From: CALWZE01 sp964645785
GTDB lineage: Bacteria > Bacillota > Clostridia > Oscillospirales > Ruminococcaceae
DNA length: 21,283 nucleotides
NCBI GenBank assembly: GCA_964645785.1
Contig: CAZYAV010000041.1
Coordinates: forward strand, 1-21,283
Reading direction: 5' to 3'
Both the position numbers and the translations under genes were made by a program. Shown one piece after another: positions 6,074-14,786 of this stretch (the stretch's first letter is position 1; each line of letters begins with the position of its first letter). The notes below the pieces were generated by a model, which made no database searches, had not been told where the DNA came from, and worked only from the letters and a program-made list of their open reading frames with translations.

Positions 6074-8263
6074 TTACTCCGCCGCCTGCTGATCCATAAT
6101 GTCGTCGAGCAGGTGCATCCGGTGGCTGTAGGCGTTGAAAACGGTGTAGGAGCCGTCCCCGTTCGGCTCATACTCCACCCAGTAGGTGATGATCCCGCGG
6201 CGCAGGTGCGCGGAGCGCCGGTTTATGTCCGCATGGAGGATGTACAGCTTGGTGCGCTCGCTGGTGCGAATCACCGCGCTGATGTCCTCAAGCATAATCA
6301 GCTCCCGGTCGAGCTTGACGAGCATCTCCGGCTCCATGCGCAGGTCAAGCACGGTTTCCAGCTCCGGCATTTGGGCATCTATCCCGTACCGCTCAATCAG
6401 CTCTTTTTTGAGCGCGTAGCGGTTCACCCGCCTTTGCCGCAGGGTCGGCGGCTTCCTGCCCTGTAGATTGATGCCGTGAATCAGGTCGAGGATGTGCCGG
6501 CATTCCTTGCCCCGGGCGGCAAAAATGTCGTGGCAGTTTGTGCAATAGGTGATGTAGGGCAGGTCGCTCATCTCGACCTGCTCCTTGGCCTGGCGATCCG
6601 TAACCTTGCGGTTCACGTTATAGCCGTGCCCGCCCCAGCTGCAGCACTGGGAGAGCTTGCCGTGATACCGCAGCTCCTCCAGCCGGACGCCGCTCTGTGC
6701 CGCGAACACGCGCACCGCCTGCTGCATCTCGGGATAGTCCCGCGAGGCGCAGGGGTCAAAAACGGCGGCCTGTTCAAACGGAAGCTGCCGGCAGGCCTCC
6801 GGCGCAAGGATATCGTAGACCATCCGAACCGGGATTTCCGGCATGTGATCCTTAAACATTCTGTAGCAGGACGGGCAGATGGTCACAAGGGTCGGCTCCC
6901 CGGCCTTTCGCCAATAGTCGCGGATGACCGCGTGCTCCGCTTCCATCCCCTTTTTGTCCCCCGCCCACAGCACCGGGGCGCCGCAGCAATGCAGCAGAAT
7001 GGCCGTGTCGGGATACTGCCGCAGCAGCTTTTCATAGGTCATGCTGACATACCGGGCGTCGCTGCCGCCGGCCTGGCAGCCGGGGAAAAAGAGATATTGG
7101 CTCGTTTTTTGCGGCATATAGAACAGCGCGGCCTGCTCGGAATTGGCAAAGTCGTGATCCCGCAGCCAGAACTCGTGATGCGCTTCGGGCAGGACGCCCT
7201 GGGCATACAGCTCCGTGCGCGCGTTCAGCAAAAATTCTCCGACATCCACGCCGACCGGGCAGAGGTTTTTGCAAAGCCCGCAGAAATTGCAGCTGCCGAT
7301 CTGGCGCAGCCCCTCGCGGGTCTCGGTGTGCTCAAAGATGTTGAGCGCGAGGCCGACCGCGCGGGACAAATCCACAACGTCGTAGCCGTAATCCCGCAGC
7401 AGCGTGCACTGCTCCAGGCAGGCGGAGCAGTCGCAGCCGGTGCACTGCGCCGCTTGCTGACGGCACTCCGCTTTACCAAGCGGCTCGCCGGAGATCCGCG
7501 CCCCGCTTTGCGGATCCTCCGCAACCGGCTTGGGCTGACTTTCCTCAAATTTCTTTCTGTTGCCGGTTTTGAGATACCACTCCGCTTCCCTTGCCGCCAG
7601 TTTTCCGGCCGGGATATCGTTGACCGCCGGCGTCTGCGGTTCCAGCACAAACAGCTTCTCCGTTTCAGGCAGAGCCGCGCCGTTCGCAACAAGAACCGCG
7701 TCAAACCCATCTAACGACGATACCTCCGCGGGGACGCCGAGCCGCAAATCGCATTTTGCAAATTTGAACTGGCTTAAAATTGCGTCCTCAAAATCCGCGC
7801 GGTCAAGCAGGGCGTCCAGCTCAGGGCAGATTCTGTCCCCGCTTTCCAAAACGGTCACCTCAAACCCGCCCTGGGCAAGCTTGAGCGCGGCCGTCATGCC
7901 GCGCAGCGAAGCGCCCAGAATGACGACCGATTTATTCTGTCGCGGGCTGTTGTAATTGACCGGCTCCCTGGTTCGGTTCATCTCAAACAGGCTCCGCTCA
8001 AGCAGCGGAATATTCACCGCCTTCTCCCCCAGCACGCCGCCGCACGCCCCGGCACAGGGCGACGGGCAGAGCCGCCAGGCAAGCCCCGGGAAAATCACCG
8101 CATCGCGATAAAGCCCGTACGCCGCGATAAAGCTGCCCGCGCCAATCTTTTTAACCAGTTCCCGCACGTCCAGATTAAAGGGACAAGCCGAGATGCAGGG
8201 CGCGGACTTGTCGCCATGAATGCAGCTTGTGACGGGGACCGCCGTCGTTTGCTTGTTCGTCAT
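6074..8263 (-). CDS. Multi-cluster Fe-S oxidoreductase: GltD-like N-terminus, dicluster and two CCG domains
   Basis: This 729-residue protein combines several electron-transfer modules. Residues 14-74 hold a GltD-like cysteine domain (Cys14, 23, 27, 66, 70, 74). Residues 112-145 hold a nucleotide-binding fold with the degenerate motif GASLRG in place of GxGxxG. The usual second NADPH fold is missing. Residues 274-335 hold a dicluster region, CTGCDCSACLEQC and CNFCGLCKNLCP. Two HdrB-like CCG domains follow (CCGAP at 426-430, CCSWGG at 540-545, with CPSC and CTNC). A 90-residue C-terminal part is unrecognised. It resembles proteins annotated as pyridine nucleotide-disulfide oxidoreductase/dicluster-binding, often found beside molybdenum hydroxylases. 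An electron-carrier role for the neighbour is inferred. The second of two adjacent ATGs has better spacing (five bases) from GGAGG. Confidence 0.75.
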   Translation of the reverse strand: MTNKQTTAVPVTSCIHGDKSAPCISACPFNLDVRELVKKIGAGSFIAAYGLYRDAVIFPGLAWRLCPSPCAGACGGVLGEKAVNIPLLERSLFEMNRTREPVNYNSPRQNKSVVILGASLRGMTAALKLAQGGFEVTVLESGDRICPELDALLDRADFEDAILSQFKFAKCDLRLGVPAEVSSLDGFDAVLVANGAALPETEKLFVLEPQTPAVNDIPAGKLAAREAEWYLKTGNRKKFEESQPKPVAEDPQSGARISGEPLGKAECRQQAAQCTGCDCSACLEQCTLLRDYGYDVVDLSRAVGLALNIFEHTETREGLRQIGSCNFCGLCKNLCPVGVDVGEFLLNARTELYAQGVLPEAHHEFWLRDHDFANSEQAALFYMPQKTSQYLFFPGCQAGGSDARYVSMTYEKLLRQYPDTAILLHCCGAPVLWAGDKKGMEAEHAVIRDYWRKAGEPTLVTICPSCYRMFKDHMPEIPVRMVYDILAPEACRQLPFEQAAVFDPCASRDYPEMQQAVRVFAAQSGVRLEELRYHGKLSQCCSWGGHGYNVNRKVTDRQAKEQVEMSDLPYITYCTNCHDIFAARGKECRHILDLIHGINLQGRKPPTLRQRRVNRYALKKELIERYGIDAQMPELETVLDLRMEPEMLVKLDRELIMLEDISAVIRTSERTKLYILHADINRRSAHLRRGIITYWVEYEPNGDGSYTVFNAYSHRMHLLDDIMDQQAAE

Positions 8264-8492
8264 CATTCCCTCCGAAGCATGAACACATGCCGGCGCCGCG
8301 CGGCGTGCCCGCTCCCCGCGGCTTTATCGCGCCGGAGCCGGACTGCCGCCCGCCGCGGCCTGCCTGTGATTCAAATTCTGCGTCCGCCCGGTCGGCCGAG
8401 CGGCTGCCAGGCCATTTTTCAATAGAATGCATTTGTCCGCTTAGGCACGCGCCTGCACCCCGCGGCCTGCGCAATCCACTCTTTTGGCAAAG
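8264..8492. other. Intergenic GC-rich stretch with no gene
   Basis: Between the Fe-S gene and the terminator of the hydroxylase gene there are about 230 GC-rich bases. They contain short repeats of CGCGGCCTGC and a palindromic GCCGCGCGGC. The GGAGG site of the Fe-S gene is at its left end. I see no convincing promoter or coding sequence. Confidence 0.4.
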
Positions 8493-8519
8493 AGCCCTGC
8501 CGTCGGCGACGGCAGGGCT
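8493..8519 (-). terminator. Terminator after the molybdenum hydroxylase gene
   Basis: A perfect twelve-base stem AGCCCTGCCGTC / GACGGCAGGGCT has a three-base loop. It lies about 65 bases after the stop codon at 8584. The T-tail on the minus strand is short (CTTTGCC). It separates the hydroxylase gene from the Fe-S gene, perhaps with read-through. Confidence 0.65.
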
Positions 8520-8583
8520 TTACCAAATCATTTACTGCTGTTGTATTAAACGGTTGGACGCAGGCGCGCAATCCAAAACCGGG

Positions 8584-11484
8584 TCAGCTGTAGTCCTCCG
8601 CGTCCGAGCCTGCCTCAGAGGCAGCGACGTTTGCGGCCATATCGGCCTTCATCTGGTTTTCCTTCTCCTCCAGCCAGGCATCCAGGTCGATGCCGAGGTA
8701 GTAGGGTTCGGGGGACGGAACCTTCTCGCCCTTCTCCACCAGCGCAAGCCCCTCCAGGATCTTCTTGGGCAGCGCGGGCTGCTCGTAGATGCGCACGCCG
8801 GTCGCGTCATAGATACCGCCCAGAATCGCGTAGTTCTGACCCGCGAAGAATACCTCGGACAGGCCGCTGGAGCCGAACGGGGTGCCCGGCAGCGGGCGAT
8901 CCTCCAGCCAGGTTACCTGGAAGTCGTCCGGCATATCCGCAGCGGTCGGGATGCCGCAGCCAACCGGTGTGCCGGACTTCTTGTCGTCCAGGTAATCCTC
9001 GGACAGCGCATAGCCGATGTTCTGGACAATGCCGCCGTAGGCCTGGCCGTCCGCGCCCAGATAGTTGCCGATGACGCCGCAATCCGACCAGCTTCTGTAA
9101 GCGAGGGTGCGAACCTTGCCGGTCTTGGTATCCACCACGACATGCGCGATGTTGACCGCAGAGTTGGAGACCTTGCCGGTCTCATTCTGGCCATAGGTGT
9201 CGAAGAACTTGGTCGGCTCGACGAAGTCGATTGAGTAGGTCGCCTGATACAGGGTGTCAATCCCCTCAGCGACCATCTCGTCATAGGTGCGGTAGGTGCC
9301 GTCCGCCTTCTTCATGGCCGCAACCAGCTTCTTCGCCGCGGCGTCGATCGCGCCGCAGTTCATGACCCAGGAACGGCTCTGCGCGGAAATGCCGCTGTCC
9401 GGGCAATACTTGGAATCGTTGATGTCCACATGGACATCCTCCGGCTTCAGATTGAGCTCCTTGAGCGACTCCAGCATGGTGACCATGTTGCAGATATCGC
9501 CGCCCTGCCCCATCTCGTGATAGGTGTTGTGGACATAGAGCTTGCCGTCCTTGCGCAGCTCCACCGACGCGCTCGCCTTGTCCCAGGTACCCATGGTCGG
9601 GAAGAAGAGGGCGACCGAGACGCCGACGCCGTGCTTTTCGGTTTCGGTGTTCAGCTTCTTGACGCTTTCCTTCAGCTCCTTGTAGTACGGGCGAGCCATA
9701 TCCATCAGCTTGACCGTCTCGTCGGCGTTCCAGAATTTTGCGCCGTTGACCGAGACATCGTCCCCGCGCATCAGGTTGTTGTAGCGGAACTCGAACGGGT
9801 CAATGCCCGCCTTCTCGGCCAGCATATCCATCAGCTCTTCGGTGAAGGTGTTGACCTGGGGCATACCGTAGCCGCGCCACGCGGTGCAGTGGTTGTTGTT
9901 CGAGCTGAAGAAGCGGTTCATGCCGCGGACGTTCGGGATGTTGTAGGTGGAGCCCACGCGGATGTAGTTGCCGCCGTCGGTGAACTCGATGTAGGAGCCG
10001 TGGTTGCAGCCGATGCCGTATTTCAGCGCGTTAATCTTGCCGTTCTCGTCGCAGGACATGGTCGCGTTGATTGCGGCCGCGGTGCGCTTGCCGGCGTAGT
10101 GGCTGTGTTCCTCCCAGCTCATGACGAGCGAGACGGGCTTGTTGACCGCGAGCGCCGCGATGGCCGCCATCGCCTGATCCGTGTAGTCCACCGACCAGCC
10201 GAAGCTGGCGCCGACCGCGCTGTGCTGCATGATGCGGATCTTGTCGCTCGGATAGCCGATTGTCTTGCCCATCAGCGCGTGGTTGCCGTAGATCGACTGG
10301 GACTTGGACTGGATGGTCAGCATGCCGTCCTCGTCCTCGTAGACGATGATTGCATCGCCCTCGATGCTCAGGTGCGGCTCGTGCTGCACGCTCATGCTGG
10401 CGGTGACGGAATAGGGCGCCTTCTCGATGATCTCGTCAACCGGCTCGCCCTTGATGTTGACATTTTCGCGGTAGACGTTGGGGAAGCCCTCCTGAATGGA
10501 GACGGCGTCCGGGTTCAGCGCGTCCACAATGCCGGTGTACTCGGGCAGCTGCTCGTATTCCATGGTGACCTTCTGCGCGGCGGCGCGGGCATGTTCCCGC
10601 GTATCCGCAACGACAAGGCCGATGACATCGCCGTACCGCTTGATCTTCTTGGTGCAGAGAATCTCGCGGGTCGGCTCGGTGATCGGGGAATTGCTGGGGG
10701 GGAACTGGTCGATCATGTTGGTTCCCTTGACGTCCTTGCCGGTGATGACCTTGACAACGCCCGGCATCTTCTCCGCCTCGGCGGTGTTGATGCTCAGAAT
10801 CTTCGCGTGGCGGGTCACACGGGGCTGCACAATCGCGACATGCAGCATACCGTCCGGCATCTTCAGGCTCGCGTCCTCGCCGTAATCCAGCGTGCCGGTG
10901 ACCTTGCCCAGCGCGCTCGGGCGCGGCATGTGCGAGTTGTAGAAGCGACCCTGATTGTCCTTTTCGACGTCGAACTCAAGGGTGGAGGGATCCGCCTCGC
11001 CGCGCATCACGGCAGCGGCCGCCATAACGGCGTCGACAATCTGTTTGTAGCCGGTGCAGCGGCAGAGGTTCTTGTGGTCGTGGAACCACTGCTTAACCTC
11101 GCTGCGGGTGGGGTTCGGGTTCTCCGCCAGCAGCTGGTAGGAGGACACGATGAAGCCCGGGGTGCAGATGCCGCACTGAAGCGCGCCGTATTTCATAAAC
11201 GCCTTCTGCAGCGGATGCAGGTGCATTGCGTTGCCGACGCCCTCGATGGTGACAATCTTGGCATAGGGCTCCAGCGTCCGCGCCTTTTTGGTGCAGCTGC
11301 GAATCACCTTCCCATCCAGAATGACCGAGCAGACGCCGCAGACGCCGACACCGCAGCCGATCTTGGTGCCAGTCAGGCCAATCCGTCTAAGTACGTCCGC
11401 AACGCTGTCCTTCTGCGGATCATAGACGACCATTCTGTCGGCTCCGTTGATATTGAGCCATTTTTTCTCGTATCGATTTTCCAA
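8584..11484 (-). CDS. MOP-type molybdenum hydroxylase (aldehyde oxidoreductase / xanthine dehydrogenase family)
   Basis: This 966-residue protein follows the layout of Desulfovibrio aldehyde oxidoreductase (MOP, about 907 residues). It has a plant-type [2Fe-2S] domain (Cys44, 49, 52, 64), a second [2Fe-2S] domain (Cys104, 107, 141, 143 in CGICTPGF and CRCTGYK) and then the molybdopterin-binding domains. There is no FAD domain. The catalytic Glu is Glu877 in GSSGLSEVFF, in the position of MOP Glu869. It would hydroxylate an aldehyde or a heterocycle using molybdopterin cytosine dinucleotide; the substrate cannot be read from sequence. The start codon is TTG at 11484 behind AAAGGGG with seven bases of spacing. 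An acidic, Ala-rich tail of about 20 residues extends beyond MOP. Electrons may pass to the downstream Fe-S protein (inference). Confidence 0.88.
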   Translation of the reverse strand: MENRYEKKWLNINGADRMVVYDPQKDSVADVLRRIGLTGTKIGCGVGVCGVCSVILDGKVIRSCTKKARTLEPYAKIVTIEGVGNAMHLHPLQKAFMKYGALQCGICTPGFIVSSYQLLAENPNPTRSEVKQWFHDHKNLCRCTGYKQIVDAVMAAAAVMRGEADPSTLEFDVEKDNQGRFYNSHMPRPSALGKVTGTLDYGEDASLKMPDGMLHVAIVQPRVTRHAKILSINTAEAEKMPGVVKVITGKDVKGTNMIDQFPPSNSPITEPTREILCTKKIKRYGDVIGLVVADTREHARAAAQKVTMEYEQLPEYTGIVDALNPDAVSIQEGFPNVYRENVNIKGEPVDEIIEKAPYSVTASMSVQHEPHLSIEGDAIIVYEDEDGMLTIQSKSQSIYGNHALMGKTIGYPSDKIRIMQHSAVGASFGWSVDYTDQAMAAIAALAVNKPVSLVMSWEEHSHYAGKRTAAAINATMSCDENGKINALKYGIGCNHGSYIEFTDGGNYIRVGSTYNIPNVRGMNRFFSSNNNHCTAWRGYGMPQVNTFTEELMDMLAEKAGIDPFEFRYNNLMRGDDVSVNGAKFWNADETVKLMDMARPYYKELKESVKKLNTETEKHGVGVSVALFFPTMGTWDKASASVELRKDGKLYVHNTYHEMGQGGDICNMVTMLESLKELNLKPEDVHVDINDSKYCPDSGISAQSRSWVMNCGAIDAAAKKLVAAMKKADGTYRTYDEMVAEGIDTLYQATYSIDFVEPTKFFDTYGQNETGKVSNSAVNIAHVVVDTKTGKVRTLAYRSWSDCGVIGNYLGADGQAYGGIVQNIGYALSEDYLDDKKSGTPVGCGIPTAADMPDDFQVTWLEDRPLPGTPFGSSGLSEVFFAGQNYAILGGIYDATGVRIYEQPALPKKILEGLALVEKGEKVPSPEPYYLGIDLDAWLEEKENQMKADMAANVAASEAGSDAEDYS

Positions 11485-11551
11485 TACAATTCCCCTTTCC
11501 TGCGTCTACGCAATTGCATTTTGCCTTTTTTTCGGCTAAAACGTTAAAATT

Positions 11552-11581
11552 ATTATACAACATTCACGAACCGCTGCGCAA
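11552..11581 (-). promoter_or_regulatory. Promoter of the molybdenum hydroxylase gene
   Basis: On the minus strand a consensus -10 TATAAT (11552-11557) lies 18 bases after a weak -35 TTGCGC (11576-11581). The predicted start is near 11545, giving a leader of about 60 bases before the TTG codon. Confidence 0.6.
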
Positions 11582-11856
11582 TACTAAAATTGTAACACGT
11601 ACGGAATTTCTAAAATTTTTTGTCTTTTCCCGTATTCGGCCGCTGCGCGGCGGCTGTTTGCAGGGAGGCGCTGCGGATTTTGGGGCATTATGCACCGTCT
11701 TTTCCGCCGCAGAGCTGCGCCGGAAAAGGCGGCCGGCAGAAAAGAGCCCCCGATTCCTGTGCCGCTGTTTTCTGCAAACGGGCGGCCTTTATCCTGTGCG
11801 GGCAAGTGGGTTCGGTTTGCGGCGCGGCCGGGGAATCTCTCGCCAAAGCGAACCGC
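11582..11856. other. Intergenic stretch upstream of the hydroxylase promoter
   Basis: No gene is seen. It contains an imperfect inverted repeat at 11699-11728: CTTTTCCG and CGGAAAAG enclose CGCAG/CTGCG, with one C-C mismatch on each side. It lies about 120 bases upstream of the -35 box. It has no T-tail, so I do not call it a terminator. Confidence 0.45.
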
Positions 11857-11896
11857 AAAAAGCCCGGCCTCCCCTTGCGTGGGAGGCCGGGCTTTT
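11857..11896 (-). terminator. Terminator of the ribosomal protein superoperon
   Basis: A perfect 16-base stem (11858-11873 with 11881-11896, core GCCCGGCCTCCC) has a seven-base loop and runs into TTTTT on the minus strand. It begins 25 bases after the rplQ stop and closes the spc-alpha transcript. TTTT on the plus strand makes it potentially bidirectional. Confidence 0.9.
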
Positions 11897-11921
11897 CATG
11901 CAAACCGTGCGCTCGGGTCAA

Positions 11922-12263
11922 TCAGACGAGCTCAATGACCGCCATCTCCGCGGCGTCGCCGCGGCGCGGGCCGATCTTGGTGATGCGGGTATAGCCGCCG
12001 TTGCGGTCGCTGTAACGCGGCGCGATTTCGTCAAACAGCTTTTTGGAAACCGCCTCTTTCGTCACATACGCAAACACCTGACGCTTCGCGTGCAGCGAAT
12101 TGTCCTTGCTGATTGTAATCATTTTCTCTGCGACCGTGCGAACCTCTTTCGCCCTCGTCACGGTCGTCTCGATTTTACCGTTTTCGAACAGATAGGTCAC
12201 CATCGCGCGCAGCATAGCCTTGCGCTGGTCACTTGTTCTGCCCAGCTTTCTTGTGCCAGCCAT
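11922..12263 (-). CDS. rplQ: Ribosomal protein L17
   Basis: This 113-residue protein begins MAGTRKLGRTSDQRKAMLRAM, the conserved N-terminus of bacterial L17, which sits near the exit tunnel of the large subunit. I chose the ATG at 12263 because GAAGGAG lies eight bases upstream; an in-frame upstream start inside rpoA would add 15 residues absent from the family. The C-terminus (GDAAEMAVIELV) is the usual one. It is the last gene of the alpha operon and is followed by the strong terminator at 11857-11896. Confidence 0.97.
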   Translation of the reverse strand: MAGTRKLGRTSDQRKAMLRAMVTYLFENGKIETTVTRAKEVRTVAEKMITISKDNSLHAKRQVFAYVTKEAVSKKLFDEIAPRYSDRNGGYTRITKIGPRRGDAAEMAVIELV

Positions 12264-12279
12264 AGCAATTACTCCTTCG

Positions 12280-13233
12280 TTAGTCTTCCGGGGAGGAATT
12301 GAGGTCAAAGCCCAGCGATTTCAGCTTGCCGATAACCTCTTCCAGCGATTTGATGCCGAGGTTGCGCACCTTCATCATCTCTTCCTCGGACTTGTTAATC
12401 AAGTCTTCGACCGTGTTGATGCCCGCTCTCTTGAGGCAGTTGAAGCTGCGAACCGAAAGGTCAAGCTCCTCGATGGTCATTTCAAGCACCTTTTCCTTGC
12501 TCTTTTCGTCCTTCTCCACGAGGATCTCGGTGTCGAGAATCTCCTCGGACAGGTTCATGAACAGGTTGAGATGCTCGCAAAGCACCTTTGCCGCGAGCGA
12601 GACAGCCTCCTTTGCGGAGATTGTCTTATCGGTCTTTACCTCAAGGGTGAGCTTATCATAATCCGTGATCTGGCCGACGCGGGTGTTTTCAACCGTGTAG
12701 TTGGCCTTGAGCACGGGGGTGTAGATACTGTCGACGGGAATCACGCCAATAGAGCCCACGATATTCTGCTTGTTGCGCTCGGACGAGATGTAGCCGCGCC
12801 CCTTGTCAAAGGTAAGCTCCATGACAAGCTTTGCGCCCTTGCCGAGCGTCGCGATGTGCCAGTCGGGATCCAGAACCTCAAATTCAGCGTCGGGCTTGAT
12901 GCTGCCCGCGGTGACTTCGCATTCACCTTCCGCCTCGATATAGACGGTTTTGGGGCCGTCGCAATGCAGTTTGGCGGTAATGCCCTTCACATTCAAAACG
13001 ATTTCCGTGACGTCTTCCTTAACGCCTTCGATCGTAGAGAATTCGTGCTGTACGCCGTCGATCTTGATCGAGCGCGCAGCCACGCCTGGGAGAGAGGACA
13101 GGAGAACTCTTCTGAGACCATTGCCAAGCGTTGTCCCGAAGCCGCGCTCGAGCGGCTCCACAACAAACTTTCCGTATGCGCCGTCATTGGTCAGTTCGAC
13201 AGTTTCAATCTTGGGCTTTTCTATCTCGATCAT
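12280..13233 (-). CDS. rpoA: RNA polymerase alpha subunit
   Basis: This 317-residue protein is of normal length. The N-terminal assembly domain contains the conserved PLERGFGTTLGNGLRRVLLSS at residues 27-47. The C-terminal domain (about 245-310) contains LDLSVRSFNCLKRAGI and VRNLGIKSLEEV, the helix-hairpin-helix surface that contacts UP elements and activators. A GGAGG site precedes the ATG. An 84-base gap separates it from rpsD. In this operon it follows the S13-S11-S4 genes, as usual in Firmicutes. Confidence 0.98.
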   Translation of the reverse strand: MIEIEKPKIETVELTNDGAYGKFVVEPLERGFGTTLGNGLRRVLLSSLPGVAARSIKIDGVQHEFSTIEGVKEDVTEIVLNVKGITAKLHCDGPKTVYIEAEGECEVTAGSIKPDAEFEVLDPDWHIATLGKGAKLVMELTFDKGRGYISSERNKQNIVGSIGVIPVDSIYTPVLKANYTVENTRVGQITDYDKLTLEVKTDKTISAKEAVSLAAKVLCEHLNLFMNLSEEILDTEILVEKDEKSKEKVLEMTIEELDLSVRSFNCLKRAGINTVEDLINKSEEEMMKVRNLGIKSLEEVIGKLKSLGFDLNSSPED

Positions 13234-13317
13234 GCTAAAACCCTCCTAAAGACGGACCTAATGCCGCCGAATGTTCGCTTTCCCAATAACCCTACTTCTC
13301 TGTGTTGACGCGCCCTA

Positions 13318-13932
13318 TTATTTGGAATAGAGCTCGACAATGAAGTGCTCTTCGATCTCAAAGTCGATCTCGGAACGCTCCGGCAGGTGGTTAATGGTTG
13401 CGTTCATCTCGCTGACATCCATCCAGACGGGCTTCGGCCGCGCGCTGTTGGCCTCGATTGCAAGCTTGATCTTCTCGCAGTCGGTGGTCTTAACCGCAAC
13501 CTTGTCGCCGGCCTTTACGAGGTAGGACGGGATATTGACCGTTTTTCCGTTGACGGTGAAGTGGCGGTGCAGCACAAGCTGGCGCGCCTCCTTGCGGGAA
13601 TTTGCAAACCCGGCGCGATAGATGATGTTATCCAATCTGCTTTCAAGGATCCGAAGCAGATTCTCGCCGGCGATTCCCTGCTGACGCTCGGCCATGTCAA
13701 AGTATTTTGCAAACTGGCTCTCAAGCACGCCGTAGTATCTCTTGGCCTTCTGCTTGGTACGCAGCTGGATTCCATACTCCGAGTTTTTCTTGCGGCCCTG
13801 GCCGTGCTGGCCGGGGGCATAGCTGCGGCGGGCAAAGGCGCACTTGTCGGAATAGCAGCGTTCGCCTTTCAAAAAGAGCTTTTCACCTTCTCTGCGGCAG
13901 TTTCTGCACACAGCACCGGTATATCTTGCCAT
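13318..13932 (-). CDS. rpsD: Ribosomal protein S4, zinc-binding form
   Basis: This 204-residue protein is the 16S rRNA assembly initiator, with an S4 RNA-binding domain (about residues 95-155, RLDNIIYRAGFANSRKEARQLV). Cys9, Cys12, Cys26 and Cys31 (CRNC and CYSDKC) form the zinc site of the C+ form. S4 often represses its own operon by binding the leader; no such site could be confirmed here. It lies 21 bases from rpsK. Confidence 0.98.
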   Translation of the reverse strand: MARYTGAVCRNCRREGEKLFLKGERCYSDKCAFARRSYAPGQHGQGRKKNSEYGIQLRTKQKAKRYYGVLESQFAKYFDMAERQQGIAGENLLRILESRLDNIIYRAGFANSRKEARQLVLHRHFTVNGKTVNIPSYLVKAGDKVAVKTTDCEKIKLAIEANSARPKPVWMDVSEMNATINHLPERSEIDFEIEEHFIVELYSK

Positions 13933-13953
13933 TGAGTCATTCCTCCTCGTAAA

Positions 13954-14364
13954 TTAAACGCGACGTCTTTTGGGCGGGCGGCATCCGTTGTGGGGAATGG
14001 GGGTAACGTCCTTGATCATATTTACCTCCAGACCGGTTGCCTGAAGCGCGCGGATGGCGGCCTCACGTCCCGAACCGGGTCCCTTGACATAGACCTCGAC
14101 GGTCTTCATGCCGTGCTCCATTGCCGCCTTCGCCGCGACCTCTGCGGCCATCTGCGCCGCGTAGGGGGTTGATTTGCGGGAACCGCGGAACCCAAGTCCG
14201 CCGGCGCTCGCCCACGAAATGGCGTTGCCCGCAACATCGGTGATGGTCACAATCGTGTTGTTAAAGGTCGACTGAATATGCGCCGCACCGCGCTCGATAT
14301 TCTTCTTTTCACGGCGCTTACGGGTGCCCGCAGCGGCTTTGCCCTTGGTTTGTTTCACTGCCAT
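13954..14364 (-). CDS. rpsK: Ribosomal protein S11
   Basis: This 136-residue protein of the small-subunit platform has the conserved STFNNTIVTITD and GFRGSRKSTPYAAQ segments and ends with NGCRPPKRRRV. The N-terminal 20 residues are Lys/Arg-rich, as in other Firmicutes. It lies 18 bases from rpsM in the alpha operon. Confidence 0.98.
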   Translation of the reverse strand: MAVKQTKGKAAAGTRKRREKKNIERGAAHIQSTFNNTIVTITDVAGNAISWASAGGLGFRGSRKSTPYAAQMAAEVAAKAAMEHGMKTVEVYVKGPGSGREAAIRALQATGLEVNMIKDVTPIPHNGCRPPKRRRV

Positions 14365-14382
14365 GTTACTCGAACTGCCTCC

Positions 14383-14751
14383 TTATTTCTTCTTGTTGGC
14401 GATCGTTCTCTTCGGACCCTTGCGGGTGCGGGCGTTTGTCTTGGAGCGCTGGCCGCGCACAGGCAGACCCTTGCGGTGACGAACGCCGCGATAGCAGCCG
14501 ATTTCGACAAGGCGCTTGATGTCCAGCGCGACGTTGCGGCGCAGGTCGCCCTCAACGATGACATGCTTGTCGATATATTCACGCAGCAGCTTTTCCTCGT
14601 CGTCGCTCAGATCCTTAACCCGCGTGTCGGGGTTAATCCCTGTGTCAGCGAGGATTTTCTTCGCCGTGCTCTGGCCGATACCGTAGATATAGGTAAGTCC
14701 AATTTCGACCCGCTTCTCCTTCGGCAGGTCGATACCAGCAATACGCGCCAT
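14383..14751 (-). CDS. rpsM: Ribosomal protein S13
   Basis: This 122-residue protein begins MARIAGIDLPKEKRVEIGLTYIYGIG and ends with the basic tail (RTRKGPKRTIANKKK) that contacts tRNA in the P site and bridges to the large subunit. Its length and position after rpmJ are standard. Confidence 0.98.
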   Translation of the reverse strand: MARIAGIDLPKEKRVEIGLTYIYGIGQSTAKKILADTGINPDTRVKDLSDDEEKLLREYIDKHVIVEGDLRRNVALDIKRLVEIGCYRGVRHRKGLPVRGQRSKTNARTRKGPKRTIANKKK

Positions 14752-14786
14752 TTAAAATTCCTCCGGTTTTCGTTGTGCGTCCGGCA

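Noticed and set aside
5902..6171. Open frame of 89 codons on the minus strand across the end of the Fe-S gene
   Set aside because: It overlaps the Fe-S gene in another frame and runs through the terminator hairpin; composition is Arg/Thr/Pro-rich as expected of a shadow frame in GC-rich DNA.
8412..8422. Minus-strand ATTGAAAAATG identical to eleven bases of the pseudo-repeat/pseudo-spacer junction
   Set aside because: There is no stem directly upstream and no further similarity; an eleven-base AT-rich match is plausible by chance.
9430..11547. Long plus-strand open frame of 705 codons opposite the hydroxylase gene
   Set aside because: It is the antisense frame of a gene whose cysteine and catalytic motifs are intact on the minus strand; long antisense frames are common in GC-rich genes.
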